In this document: positions 7,464 through 15,803 of the stretch, piece by piece | Position numbering within the stretch: the stretch's first letter is position 1 | Layout: each line of letters starts with the position of its first letter | NCBI RefSeq assembly: GCF_022829445.1 | Contig: NZ_JAKSXY010000049.1 | Coordinates: forward strand, 62,001 to 126,000 | Length of the DNA stretch: 64,000 nucleotides | DNA from: Methylobacterium sp. J-068 | GTDB lineage: Bacteria > Pseudomonadota > Alphaproteobacteria > Rhizobiales > Beijerinckiaceae | Reading direction: 5' to 3' | Notes under the pieces: model-generated | The model's database searches: none | Told to the model about the DNA's origin: nothing | What the model saw: the letters and a program-made list of their open reading frames with translations, nothing else | Position numbers and translations under genes: made by a program

Positions 7464-8330
7464 TCAGCGCAGGGGGCGTCCCAGCGCCTTGGCGAGGAGG
7501 CGCTGCGGGCTGCGCTCGGGCCGGGCCTGGTCGGCCACCGCGAGGTAGCCGGTCTGTTCCAGCATGTACTGTCCGCCCATGGCGCCGTGCATCACGAGGT
7601 CCGAGAAGGTCACCCAGGTCTGGCCGGGGGCGAAGCGCACGTCGGCCTGAGGGGCGGTTTCCTGGTAGGCCATGTCCTGCTTCAGGGCGTCGTGCAGGTG
7701 CAGCATCAGGTGGTCGTATTCCGAGCGCCGGGCCTTGGTGATCTTCAGGGCGGCCAGGAGCCGGGCCGAGAGCGGCGAGTAGCCGGGCAGGCGCGGCAGG
7801 AACTTCTCCGCCATGGCGGAGAAATCCTCGCCGACGCGCCAGTGGCGCGGCTGCCCGTTCGGATTGATGTTGCGGAAGATGCGCAGGATGCGCTTCTCGC
7901 CGATCGGGTTCGACGGAAAGGCATCGACGTGGAGCCGGGTGTCGTCGCGCCGCCAGCTCAGCTTGCGCTTGTCGACGTCGAAGGGGCGGTAGGACGTGCC
8001 GGCCAGCGAGACCTTGCCCATATAGGCTGGCAGGTGCTCGGCGATCAGCGCCTCGGCGAAGGCCCGGTAGCGGATCAGCACCTGGCGCAGGGCCTCCTGC
8101 TCCTCGGGTGTTCCGGCGGCCCCCCTCAGGGTCGCGGCCGGACCCCGGATGTTGACGTTCTTGGCCTTGCCGTCGGCGAAGGGGCGCTCGACGAAGCGCT
8201 GCTCGAAGGCGCTCAGGGGAAAGTCGAGATCGGGGAACATCAGCACCGCGCCGTCCTCAAGGGCATCCACCAGGGCGGGCGCTCCGGGCGCCGGGCCGTG
8301 ACGCGAGACGGAAACGATCGGGCTGATCAT
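7464..8330 (-). CDS. Kdo hydroxylase family dioxygenase (KdoO-like)
   Basis: 288 residues resembling the Fe(II)/2-oxoglutarate-dependent enzymes that hydroxylate the Kdo sugar of the lipopolysaccharide inner core. The iron site is probably His-x-Asp in RLHVDAFPSNP together with a later histidine (VMHGAMGGQ). Other family-like stretches are SWRRDDTRLH, RILRIFRNINPNGQPR and GQTWVTFSDLVMHG. The product would change lipid A-core charge and envelope stability. No other LPS gene is adjacent; an ABM protein follows. Assignment is from remembered family pattern, so substrate is less certain than fold. Confidence 0.72.
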   Translation of the reverse strand: MISPIVSVSRHGPAPGAPALVDALEDGAVLMFPDLDFPLSAFEQRFVERPFADGKAKNVNIRGPAATLRGAAGTPEEQEALRQVLIRYRAFAEALIAEHLPAYMGKVSLAGTSYRPFDVDKRKLSWRRDDTRLHVDAFPSNPIGEKRILRIFRNINPNGQPRHWRVGEDFSAMAEKFLPRLPGYSPLSARLLAALKITKARRSEYDHLMLHLHDALKQDMAYQETAPQADVRFAPGQTWVTFSDLVMHGAMGGQYMLEQTGYLAVADQARPERSPQRLLAKALGRPLR

Positions 8331-8615
8331 CGGGCGGGGATCCTCGAAATCCGCGGCGGGACCGGCGGTTTAGCCGAAGAGCGAGCCGCTGACCACGCGG
8401 TTCCCGGCCGGCCCGACGCCGCGGACATTCGCGGGACCCCTTTAGCGAGTGCCGGTGCGAATACCGGTGGATGACGCGGCGGGCCCGTTGTCAGGGCGGG
8501 CGCGTCGGCTCAACCCTCGTCGCCTGGGCGGCGCAACCCTGGCGTTTCGGTGGCGTTGATGCAACGGTCGCGGTTCCGGATTTCACGGAACCCTGCGGCG
8601 ATGAGGATGCCGACG

Positions 8616-9074
8616 ATGGCGACGTTGAAGGAATTCGAGGACACCCTGCGCGAGCACGGCATGCACATGGCCCTCGCCCTGCTCGAACGCCTGCGCGACC
8701 GCGATCGGGCGACGCGCACGGTCAAGCCCGCCCGCCGCCTCACCGGCCAGAAGATGACCCCGGACCTCGCCCGCGCCATCCTGGAGCTTCATGCCTCCAC
8801 CGGCATGACCCAGCAGGAAATCGCCTTCAAGGTCGGAGTGAACCAGGGCCGGGTGAACGAGGTGATCAAGCGCGGCAAGTGGCTCGACGACGATCCGCAT
8901 GCGCCCGAGGCCATCGCCCGCGACAAGGCCAAGGCGCGGATGCGGGCAGACCCCGTCGCGAAGCGCCCGCCCACGCAGCGCGGCCCGGCCAAGGTGACCG
9001 CCAGGCGCGGCAAGCCGGCGCTCGGCGTCCGGCGTCCGAGCCCGCAGGGGCAGTTGGTCTTCGGAGATCTCTAG
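8616..9074 (+). CDS. Helix-turn-helix DNA-binding protein, orphan
   Basis: 152 residues of unknown role. A homeodomain-like helix-turn-helix sits at about residues 55-85 (ARAILELHASTGMTQQEIAF followed by KVGVNQGRVNEVIKRGKW), resembling resolvase and transposase-type recognition domains. The C-terminal 60 residues are basic and low in complexity (KAKARMRADP, KVTARRGKPAL), as in proteins that contact nucleic acid. ATG at 8616 is preferred because AGGA lies 8 bases upstream; an in-frame ATG at 8601 is the alternative. It stands alone between a minus-strand gene and a secreted protein, so the target is unknown. Confidence 0.65.
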   Translation: MATLKEFEDTLREHGMHMALALLERLRDRDRATRTVKPARRLTGQKMTPDLARAILELHASTGMTQQEIAFKVGVNQGRVNEVIKRGKWLDDDPHAPEAIARDKAKARMRADPVAKRPPTQRGPAKVTARRGKPALGVRRPSPQGQLVFGDL

Positions 9075-9162
9075 GTCACGGACCGGGCCTGGACATGGAT
9101 CGGGCCTGGCCTCGGGCGCGTTTTCCGGGCCATGGCCGTCGCAGCATTCGGGGAGGCCCAGC

Positions 9163-9465
9163 ATGCGCATCGCCGTCGCCCCCGTGGTCCTCTGCCTGGC
9201 GCTCGCCGCCACGCCTTGCCTGGCGCAGCGCCCCTCGACCACGGCAATGACCTGCCGTCAGGCCAAGTTTCTCGTCGACAGACGCGGTGGCCTCGTGCTC
9301 GGTACGGGCGGGCAGACCTATGACCGCTTCGTGCGCGACCGCAGTTTCTGCGAGGTGACCGAGATCACGGTTCCGGCCTTCGTGCCGGCGGGCGACACGC
9401 CGCGCTGCTTCGTCGGCTACCGCTGCATCGAGCCGGGGCGCGGCGACCGCTTCGACGATTTTTGA
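9163..9465 (+). CDS. Small secreted cysteine-containing protein
   Basis: 100 residues with a clear signal peptide (MRIAVAPVVLCLALAATPCLA, cut near LA-QR). The mature part is about 78 residues and carries four cysteines (TCRQA, SFCEV, PRCFV, YRCIE), suggesting two disulfides in the periplasm or outside. The central VDRRGGLVLGTGGQTYDRFV segment looks conserved in type, but I cannot name a function. The gene starts 88 bp after the HTH gene and ends at a strong hairpin shared with hsp20. Confidence 0.7.
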   Translation: MRIAVAPVVLCLALAATPCLAQRPSTTAMTCRQAKFLVDRRGGLVLGTGGQTYDRFVRDRSFCEVTEITVPAFVPAGDTPRCFVGYRCIEPGRGDRFDDF

Positions 9466-9476
9466 TGTCACGGGAC

Positions 9477-9506
9477 GGCGCCCCGGTTCGAGGGAACCGG
9501 GGCGCC
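9477..9506. terminator. Hairpin between convergent genes
   Basis: A perfect 13-bp stem (GGCGCCCCGGTTC paired with GAACCGGGGCGCC) with a GAGG loop lies between the secreted-protein stop and the hsp20 stop. There is no T-run on either side, so it may act as a bidirectional stop of the U-tract-poor kind or as a 3' stability element. Confidence 0.55.
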
Positions 9507-9529
9507 TCCGCGCAGGTCTGTGAGGCGGA

Positions 9530-10003
9530 TTACGCGGCCTGCTGCACCGATCCCTCGATCACCGGGGTGCTCGGAGCCCGGCCCGTGGCGATCTGGATCT
9601 GGCGCGGCTTCTTGGCCTCGGGAATCTCGCGCACGAGGTCGATGTGGAGGAGGCCGTTCTCGAGGACGGCGCCCGTCACCTGGACGTAGTCGGCAAGCTG
9701 GAACCGGCGCTCGAAGGCGCGGGCCGCGATGCCCTGGTGCAGGAACTCCGCCGGCTTGTTCACATCGGACTTGCGCTCGCCCTTGAGGGTCAGCGCATTC
9801 TCCTTGACCTCGATGGCGAGATCGGAATCCGTAAAGCCCGCCACTGCTACGCTGATGCGGTAGGCGTTCTCGCCGGTGCGTTCGATGTTGTAGGGCGGAT
9901 AGGTCGGGGCCGCGTCGGCGCTCACGAACTGGTCGAGGGCCGAGAACAGGCGGTCGAAGCCGACAGTGGAGCGATAGAGGGGAGCAAGGTCGAACTGGCG
10001 CAT
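9530..10003 (-). CDS. Small heat-shock protein, Hsp20/IbpA family
   Basis: ATP-independent holdase that binds unfolding proteins in the cytoplasm. 157 residues: an N-terminal arm (PLYRSTVGFDRLFSALD), the alpha-crystallin domain (about 36-128, starting YPPYNIERTGENAYRI), and a short tail. The conserved GVLxI-type edge strand appears as GAVLENGLLHIDL. Length and layout match the class A proteins of rhizobia. The 5' region shows a sigma-32-like promoter and a ROSE-like thermosensor with the ribosome-binding site GGAG 8 bases from the ATG, so both transcription and translation are probably heat-controlled. Confidence 0.95.
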   Translation of the reverse strand: MRQFDLAPLYRSTVGFDRLFSALDQFVSADAAPTYPPYNIERTGENAYRISVAVAGFTDSDLAIEVKENALTLKGERKSDVNKPAEFLHQGIAARAFERRFQLADYVQVTGAVLENGLLHIDLVREIPEAKKPRQIQIATGRAPSTPVIEGSVQQAA

Positions 10004-10087
10004 GACATATTCTCCATAAGAAGCAACATGCTGGTTTCGGGTCCGCCCGAGGGCCGGACTTGTCGCGCCGCCGTATTGGCCGGCGCC
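10004..10087 (-). promoter_or_regulatory. Candidate ROSE-type RNA thermometer in the hsp20 leader
   Basis: The leader ends (minus strand) with TTGCTTCTTATGGAGAATA just before the start codon. The hallmark ROSE motif UUGCU (10022-10026) faces the ribosome-binding site GGAG (10012-10015). UUCUU can pair with GAGAA over a three-base AUG loop, hiding the site. A second small stem, GTCCG with CGGAC, lies upstream. Position, motif and gene type fit ROSE elements of rhizobial small heat-shock genes; folding was done by eye. Confidence 0.55.
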
Positions 10088-10093
10088 TCCGTG

Positions 10094-10122
10094 ATATTGG
10101 CGTGTCCCCTCACCCTCGCAAG
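10094..10122 (-). promoter_or_regulatory. Predicted sigma-32 (RpoH) promoter of hsp20
   Basis: On the minus strand CTTG (10119-10122) is followed after exactly 18 bases by CCAATAT (10094-10100). This agrees with the alphaproteobacterial RpoH pattern CTTG-N17/18-CYNATNT. It places the transcript start near 10087 and gives a leader of about 85 bases, a normal length for a ROSE element. Confidence 0.55.
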
Positions 10123-10182
10123 AGCTTGGGACAGGTCCGAATCCGAATTTTCTTCGCCCCGCTGCCGCGTGAGTCCCTGCCG

Positions 10183-11163
10183 ATGCTGACCCTGCGCTCC
10201 ACGCCCGACAATCCGGTCCCGCCGGGCGGCGCCCTCAAGGCCGTCCGCACCGATGACGGCATCGAGTTGCGGGCCGCCCATTGGCGCCCGACCACCCGCC
10301 TCGTGAAGGGCACGGTCTGCCTGGTGCAGGGCCGGGCCGAGTTCATCGAGAAGTATTACGAGACCATCGCGGACCTGCGCGGTCGCGGTTTCGCGGTGGT
10401 GGCGTTCGACTGGCGCGGCCAGGGCGAATCACAGCGTCAGGTCGACGACCCGCACCGGGGGCACGTGGCGCATTTCGACGATTACCGGCGCGACCTGAAG
10501 GCGATCGAGGACGCGATCCTGCGTCCCTCGATGCCGCATCCGCACCTCTGCCTCGCGCATTCGATGGGCGGTGCCGTCGTGCTCACGGGCGCCCTCGAAG
10601 GCTGGCTGCCGTTCCGCCGCATCGTGGCGGTGGCACCGATGCTGTCGATCCGGATGGTGCGCTGGCCGGCGGGGGCCGCCCTGCTGGCGCGCGGGTTGCA
10701 CGCCCTCGGCCAGGGACGGCGCTACATTCCCTTCGGCTCGGCGGTCTCGATCGCGACGAAGCCCTACCCCGACAATCGGCTGTGCCGCGATCCGCGGCGC
10801 TACGCGCGCAATGCGGCGGCGGCCCGCGACGTCGGGGCTGGGGCGGTCGGCGATCCGAGCATCGCCTGGCTCGCGGGCGCGTTCCGGGCGATGAAGCGTC
10901 TCGCCGATCCGCGGGTTCCGGGCCGGATCGCCACGCCGATCCTGATCGTCGCGGCCGGAGCCGACCCGGTCTGCGGGACGCCGACCATCGAGCGGTTCGC
11001 CCGCAATCTCCGGGCCGGCCACCTCTTGGTCCTGCCGGATGCGCGCCACGAGATCCTGTCGGAGCGCGACGGCATCCGCCAGGATTTCTGGGCGGCCTTC
11101 GACGCCTTCATGCCGGGCTCGGACGCCTCCGAGATCAGCGAGCGGGAGCGCGCCGAAGCCTGA
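10183..11163 (+). CDS. Alpha/beta hydrolase, lysophospholipase (PldB-like) family
   Basis: 326 residues. The fold is shown by the oxyanion strand CLVQGRAEFIEKYYETI, the WRGQGES turn, the nucleophile elbow AHSMGG, an acid near IVAAGADPVCG, and the catalytic histidine in PDARHEIL. These are typical of monoacylglycerol lipase and lysophospholipase L2-type enzymes. No signal peptide, so it is cytoplasmic or membrane-associated. The ATG at 10183 is chosen because the longer frame would run through the hsp20 promoter. The stop lies 3 bp from the stop of the convergent hisN-type gene. Substrate not known. Confidence 0.85.
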   Translation: MLTLRSTPDNPVPPGGALKAVRTDDGIELRAAHWRPTTRLVKGTVCLVQGRAEFIEKYYETIADLRGRGFAVVAFDWRGQGESQRQVDDPHRGHVAHFDDYRRDLKAIEDAILRPSMPHPHLCLAHSMGGAVVLTGALEGWLPFRRIVAVAPMLSIRMVRWPAGAALLARGLHALGQGRRYIPFGSAVSIATKPYPDNRLCRDPRRYARNAAAARDVGAGAVGDPSIAWLAGAFRAMKRLADPRVPGRIATPILIVAAGADPVCGTPTIERFARNLRAGHLLVLPDARHEILSERDGIRQDFWAAFDAFMPGSDASEISERERAEA

Positions 11164-11166
11164 GTC

Positions 11167-11955
11167 TCACGGGTTGAGGTGGCGCAGGGCCGCCTCGTGC
11201 AGGCGCCGGTCGCCGGCCGCCACGATGCGCCCGCCCCCCGTCGCCGGGCCGCCGTCCCAGGTGGTGACGACGCCGCCGGCCCCCTCGATGATCGGGATCA
11301 GCGCAACGATGTCGTAGGGCTTGAGCCCGGCCTCGACCACGAGGTCGATCTGCCCGGCCGCCAGCATGCAATACGCGTAGCAATCGGTGCCGTAGCGCGA
11401 CAGACGCACGGCGCCCTCGAGACCGAGGAAGCCGTCGCGCTCCGCGCCCTCCGTGAACAGGCGCGGATCGGTGGTGGCGAGGATCGCCTGATCGAGCGCC
11501 GTGCCGCGCCGCGTGAACAGGGGCCGCTCGCCGCGCGGGGAGCGCAGGCGCGCGCTCGCGCCGTCCCCCGAGAAGTGCTCGCCGAGGTAGGGCTGGTGCA
11601 TCAGGCCGCGTACCGCCGCGCCGTGATGCGTCAGGCCGATCAGGGTGCCCCAGGTCGGAAGACCGGCCACGAAGGCGCGGGTGCCGTCGATCGGGTCGAG
11701 CACCCAGACGCATTCGGCGTCGAGATTCTCCGAGCCGAATTCCTCGCCCAGGATGCCGTGGGTCGGCAGGGTGCGCCGGATCATGCCGCGCATCGCGACC
11801 TCGGCCGCCCGGTCGGCCTCGGTCACGGGGTCGAAGGCTGCACCCCCGCGCGCCTTGTCGTCCATGCCGAAGGAGGCCCGGAAGAAGGGCAGGATCGCCT
11901 GCCCCGATGCGGCCGCGAGGTCGTCCATGAACCGCGCGAGATCGACGACGCTCAT
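11167..11955 (-). CDS. hisN: Inositol-monophosphatase family protein, probable histidinol-phosphatase
   Basis: 262 residues with the metal-dependent phosphatase motifs GEEFGSE, DPIDGTRAF and GAGGVVTTWDGG. In alphaproteobacteria this subgroup, with the WVLDPIDGTRAFVAGLPTWGT stretch, supplies the histidinol-phosphate phosphatase step of histidine synthesis in place of HisB-type enzymes. Inositol or 3'-phosphoadenosine phosphatase activity cannot be excluded. ATG at 11955 is preferred over the GTG at 11961 because AGGGA lies six bases before it. It is downstream of the AI-2E permease on the same strand with a 111-bp gap holding a tandem repeat. Confidence 0.78.
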   Translation of the reverse strand: MSVVDLARFMDDLAAASGQAILPFFRASFGMDDKARGGAAFDPVTEADRAAEVAMRGMIRRTLPTHGILGEEFGSENLDAECVWVLDPIDGTRAFVAGLPTWGTLIGLTHHGAAVRGLMHQPYLGEHFSGDGASARLRSPRGERPLFTRRGTALDQAILATTDPRLFTEGAERDGFLGLEGAVRLSRYGTDCYAYCMLAAGQIDLVVEAGLKPYDIVALIPIIEGAGGVVTTWDGGPATGGGRIVAAGDRRLHEAALRHLNP

Positions 11956-12037
11956 CGGCACTCCCTTCTCCGAAACGCCCGAGAGCGAAGCGGACGCGAG
12001 GTCCGGTCGTCAAGCCCAAACCGAGCGGGCGCGCCGT

Positions 12038-12079
12038 ATCAGGCCGGCATGATCAGACTGGCATGATCAGACTGGCATG
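12038..12079. repeat. 14-bp tandem repeat, three copies, across a stop codon
   Basis: Units ATCAGGCCGGCATG (12038-12051), ATCAGACTGGCATG (12052-12065) and ATCAGACTGGCATG (12066-12079) follow without gaps; the last two are identical. The stop codon of the permease gene (12067-12069) lies inside the third unit, so the final residues MPV and the stop are part of the repeat. Confidence 0.85.
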
Positions 12080-14019
12080 GGCTGAACGGGCGCGAGGGCG
12101 CCATCGGCGGGCTCCGGGGCCTGCGTCCGCTCGCCGTGAGCGGCCGCCACGACGGCCTCTACGGCGGCCCGCAGGGAGGAGACGTGTATGTCGGCCTCGA
12201 CTGCGCGGTGGCGGGCCGCCTCGTCGATGCCCGCATCGTCCGCCTGCCACAGGCCGAGGACGAGGCGTGCCTCGGGCAGCCTGCGCCGCAGGCGCTCGGC
12301 AAGCCTGCGCAGGTGCGTCGGCTCCCCGCTGATCGCCATCGAGACGATGCAGAGGAGGCGGGCCGGGCCGGGATCGAATGCATCGATCCGCAAGCGCGCG
12401 ACGTCGGAGAACGGGACCACCCGCGCGCCGATTCCGCGCTTGCCCAGGAGCTGCGCCAGGATCGCGCAGGCGGCCTCGTCGACGAAGCTGCGTCCCGCGA
12501 CGCACAGGACGGTGCCCTCGGGGCGCCAAATCTCCGGCACCGGCGCCGGGCGTGGGGCGTCCGGGTCGGCCTTGGCCTCGATGTCGCCGCGCAGGTCGTC
12601 GCGATCCGCGAGTTCGTCGATGAGTCCGGCGACGCTGGCGCGGATATCGCCCTTCTGCTCGGCGGTGAGCACGCCGCGCGCCGCGTCGCGGGCGGCGAGT
12701 TCGAGCCCCTTGACCACGACCTCGTCGTAATAGGCCGTCAGCGAGCAGGTCTTCAGGATGAGCTCGGCGTGCTCCTGAACCTCCTCCGGGTCGTCGGCGA
12801 GGATGCGCTGGTAGAAGTTCTCCACCGGCGTCAGGGCCGGCCGATCGCCGAACAGCACATCGAGGAATTCGAGCTTGTCGACGTGGCGCCCCAGCACCAC
12901 GAGGCAGACCGTGAGCGGCGTCGAGAGCAGCAGCCCGACGGGCCCCCACAGCCAGGTCCAGAACAGGGCGGAGACGAGCACGGCGAAGGGGGACATGCCG
13001 GTGGACTGGCCGTAGAGCATCGGCTCGATGAAATGTCCGACCAGGGGTTCGAGGATCAGGAACAGGATCAGCGTCCCGATCACCATCGACCAGCCGGGAT
13101 CGATCGCCGCCGCCAGCGCCAGGGGGAACAGGGCCGAGACGAAGGCGCCCACATAGGGCACGAACCGCATCAGCGCCGAGAAGATGCCCCACAGCACCGG
13201 GCTCGGCACGCCGAGGACATAGAGCCCGACGCCGACCACGATGCCGAAGCAGGCGTTCAGCCCGAGCTGGACCAGGAAGTAGCGGCTGAGGCGCTTGGCG
13301 GCGTCATCCATCGCCACCGTGGTGCGGTGGAGGTCGCTGGAGCCGGCGAGCCGGATCATCCGGTCGCGCAGGTCCTCGCGCTGCATCAGCAGGAACAGCA
13401 GAACCACGAAGACGATGCCGATCGTCGCCAGGGGGTGCAGGATCGGCGAGAGCAGCGTTCCGGCCATCGTCACCGGTCCGGGCACGCGCTCCTTCACCTC
13501 GACCAGGATCGCCTTGTCCGGCGGGGCCGCATCGGTCCGCGGCGCGGGCTTCGGGGCCGCCTCGGGCTTCGCCTCGTCGCGACCCTCGTGCATCGTCCGG
13601 CCGATGCTGGCGACGTAGCCGGCGAGGCGCCCGGCCGGGGTGTCGCCGAGGCCCTCGACCTTGCGCTCGATGGTGCTGCGGTAGCGCGGCACGTCCTTGG
13701 CGATGTCGGCGAGTTGCACGCCGATCAGCGTCGCCAGGGCGGCGGCGGTGCCGAGCGCGATCAGGACGGAGGTCGCCACCGAGAGGAAGCGCCCGAAATG
13801 CCAGCGCCGCAGCAGGTTCACCAGCGGGCCGAGGACGAAGGAGAGCAGGATCGCGATGGCGATCGGGATCAGGACGTCGCGCCCGACATAGAGGCCGACC
13901 ATGATCAGGGCGGCGACGACCAAGGGGGATGTCAGGGCCTGCGGCGGTGTGCCCGCCGCCGCGATGCGCGTCGGGCGCGGCGGGACCAGGGATGGCTTCG
14001 GGGTCGATCTGAGGGCCAT
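12067..14019 (-). CDS. AI-2E family transporter with a large cytosolic C-terminal domain
   Basis: 650 residues from the ATG at 14019 (an in-frame ATG at 14061 would add 14). The first 370 residues form the permease of the AI-2E/TqsA/PerM family. It has a pair of helices near 35-85, a polar periplasmic insert rich in Ala, Pro and Lys, and the hallmark region with RFVPYVGAFVSALFPL, EPLVGHFIEPMLYG and WGPVGLLLSTPLTVCLV. Family members export small molecules or ions; the substrate here is unknown. About 280 further residues follow, against almost none in the usual 350-residue members. The last 150 (from about 502) alternate strand and helix like a Rossmann or B12-binding-type fold. Confidence 0.88.
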   Translation of the reverse strand: MALRSTPKPSLVPPRPTRIAAAGTPPQALTSPLVVAALIMVGLYVGRDVLIPIAIAILLSFVLGPLVNLLRRWHFGRFLSVATSVLIALGTAAALATLIGVQLADIAKDVPRYRSTIERKVEGLGDTPAGRLAGYVASIGRTMHEGRDEAKPEAAPKPAPRTDAAPPDKAILVEVKERVPGPVTMAGTLLSPILHPLATIGIVFVVLLFLLMQREDLRDRMIRLAGSSDLHRTTVAMDDAAKRLSRYFLVQLGLNACFGIVVGVGLYVLGVPSPVLWGIFSALMRFVPYVGAFVSALFPLALAAAIDPGWSMVIGTLILFLILEPLVGHFIEPMLYGQSTGMSPFAVLVSALFWTWLWGPVGLLLSTPLTVCLVVLGRHVDKLEFLDVLFGDRPALTPVENFYQRILADDPEEVQEHAELILKTCSLTAYYDEVVVKGLELAARDAARGVLTAEQKGDIRASVAGLIDELADRDDLRGDIEAKADPDAPRPAPVPEIWRPEGTVLCVAGRSFVDEAACAILAQLLGKRGIGARVVPFSDVARLRIDAFDPGPARLLCIVSMAISGEPTHLRRLAERLRRRLPEARLVLGLWQADDAGIDEAARHRAVEADIHVSSLRAAVEAVVAAAHGERTQAPEPADGALAPVQPMPV

Positions 14020-14242
14020 TCCGGTTCCGATTCTCGACGCGACGCGCGGCCGACCGTCCATCCGTCGGGACGTCGCCGCGTTGAGAACGGTGGCCTTGGC
14101 GAAATCGATCCCTCCACGGCGTCCGCGCCGTCACGGAACCGTGAATGCGTTGCCTCGGGCCTGCATCGAATGCATGGCGCGCGCGACGCCGCGTTCGATG
14201 TCCGGATGGTTACGGGCACCGCTCCCCATCGCGACCCCGGAT

Positions 14243-14270
14243 ACGATGCCCGGCCGGTACGGGGCATCGT
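14243..14270 (-). terminator. Possible terminator downstream of pncB
   Basis: ACGATGCCC (14243-14251) and GGGCATCGT (14262-14270) form a 9-bp perfect stem with a 10-base loop, 32 bp after the pncB stop. No T-run follows. The remaining 220 bp up to the permease start holds no visible gene. Confidence 0.4.
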
Positions 14271-14301
14271 TCGGACGGACCGGGTCGGGCCGGAGACGTG
14301 C

Positions 14302-15594
14302 TCAGACCACGACCGGCATGGCCGTTTGATCCTGGACGCCGAACACGCGCGTGTAACGGGCGATTTCCGCCTCGGGGCCGATCGCCTTCGAGGGGTTGTC
14401 CGAGATCTTCACGGTCGGTCGTCCGTTGGCGGCGATCACCTTGCAGACGATGGAGATCGGGTCGAGCCGCCCGTCCGGCACGAGGCCCCGGAAGTCGTTG
14501 GTGAGCAGGGTGCCCCAGCCGTAGCCGATCCGCATGCGGCCGTGGAAATGCGCGTGGATCGCCTCGATCGTGTCGATGTCGAGTCCATCGGAGAAGATCG
14601 CGAGCTTGTCGCGCGGGTCGGAGCCGCGCGCGCGCCACCAGGCGATGGCCTCCTCGCCCCCGGCGATCGGCTCCTTCGAATCGATGCGGATGCCGGTCCA
14701 GGCATTCATCCAGCCGGGGGCGTTCGCCAGGAAGCCGGTGGTGCCGTAGGTGTCGGGCAGCATGACGAGGAGGTTGCCGGCGTAATCCTGCTGCCAGTCG
14801 GCGAGCACCGCGTAGGGCGCCTCGGCGAGCCCGCCATCGTCTTCGGCCAGGGCCGCGTAGACCATCGGCAGTTCATGGGCGTTGGTGCCCACCGCCTCGA
14901 CCTCGCGGCGAAGCGCGATGAGGCAGTTCGAGGTGCCGAGGAAGCGCTCGCCGAGCGCCTCGTGCATCGCCTCCACGCACCAGTCCTGCCAGAGGAAGCC
15001 GTGGCGCCGCCGCGTGCCGAAATCCGCGATGGAGAGGCCGGGCAGGCGCTGCAACCGTACGATCTTCTCCCAGACCCGCGTCATGGCCCGGGCGTAGAGC
15101 ACCTGCAGGTCGAGCTTGCCGAGATGGCGCACGACGCCGCGCGTGCGCAACTCGTTGAGGATCGCCAGGGCCGGCACCTCCCACATGGTGGTCTCGAGCC
15201 AGGGGCCGTGGAAGGTCAGCACGTACTGCCCGTCGCGGGCCTCCAGTTCGTATTCGGGCAGCCGGAACGCCTCCAGCCAGTCCATGAAATCGGCCGAGAA
15301 CATCTGGCGCTGGCCGTAGAAGGTGTTGCCGCGCAGCCAGGTCGATTCGCCCCGGCTCAGGCGGACCGAGCGCGCATGATCGAGTTGTTCGCGCAATTCG
15401 CCCGCGTCGACGAAGTCGGCGAGGCGCACCTGCCTCGAGCGGTTCTGGATGCCGAAGGTGACGCGGGCATCGCGATGGCGGCGGAAGATGGTCTGCGCCA
15501 TCAGGAGCTTGTAGAAATCCGTGTCCAGCAGCGAGCGGACGATCGGATCGATCTTGAAGCTGTGATTGTACACCCGCGTGGCGAGATCGAGCAT
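14302..15594 (-). CDS. pncB: Nicotinate phosphoribosyltransferase
   Basis: Converts nicotinate and PRPP to nicotinate mononucleotide, using ATP through a phosphohistidine, in the NAD salvage pathway; cytoplasmic. 430 residues. The N-terminal [13 protein letters not shown], the [10 protein letters not shown] loop, the phosphorylated His240 in [11 protein letters not shown], and the PRPP-site stretch [12 protein letters not shown] are all present. Nothing nearby belongs to NAD metabolism except the distant pncC-type gene at 44.4 kb. The gene begins about 210 bp downstream of the stress-protein gene and has its own terminator-like hairpin. Confidence 0.96.
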   Translation of the reverse strand: MLDLATRVYNHSFKIDPIVRSLLDTDFYKLLMAQTIFRRHRDARVTFGIQNRSRQVRLADFVDAGELREQLDHARSVRLSRGESTWLRGNTFYGQRQMFSADFMDWLEAFRLPEYELEARDGQYVLTFHGPWLETTMWEVPALAILNELRTRGVVRHLGKLDLQVLYARAMTRVWEKIVRLQRLPGLSIADFGTRRRHGFLWQDWCVEAMHEALGERFLGTSNCLIALRREVEAVGTNAHELPMVYAALAEDDGGLAEAPYAVLADWQQDYAGNLLVMLPDTYGTTGFLANAPGWMNAWTGIRIDSKEPIAGGEEAIAWWRARGSDPRDKLAIFSDGLDIDTIEAIHAHFHGRMRIGYGWGTLLTNDFRGLVPDGRLDPISIVCKVIAANGRPTVKISDNPSKAIGPEAEIARYTRVFGVQDQTAMPVVV

Positions 15595-15736
15595 GTTCGG
15601 ATCGCGGCCCCCCGTGCGGGCCTCCGGCGCCCGCGAGGCCGAAAGAGGCGCATGGCGGCCGGAGGCGAGTCAATCGCGCGCGGCGCATCGCTGCCGTGAA
15701 AGGCGTCCCGGGCGTGGGGTTTCGAAGGCGCCGACG

Positions 15737-15769
15737 AAAAAAGGCGGCGCGCCCCTCGGCACGCCGCCC
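15737..15769 (-). terminator. Rho-independent terminator of the PPOX-fold gene
   Basis: On the minus strand GGCGGCGTGC, a short loop and GCGCGCCGCC form a GC-rich stem that is followed directly by six T. It lies about 35 bp after the stop of the gene at 15804-16307. Textbook intrinsic terminator. Confidence 0.8.
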
Positions 15770-15803
15770 CATCGCTCGGGCCTCGGTCGATCTCCGGCCC
15801 GGA

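Noticed and set aside
12136..15699. 1187-codon open frame on the plus strand
   Set aside because: It is the mirror of the permease and pncB genes on the minus strand; the protein is low in hydrophobics with Arg/Ala/Gly/His bias, as expected from reverse-frame reading of GC-rich DNA.
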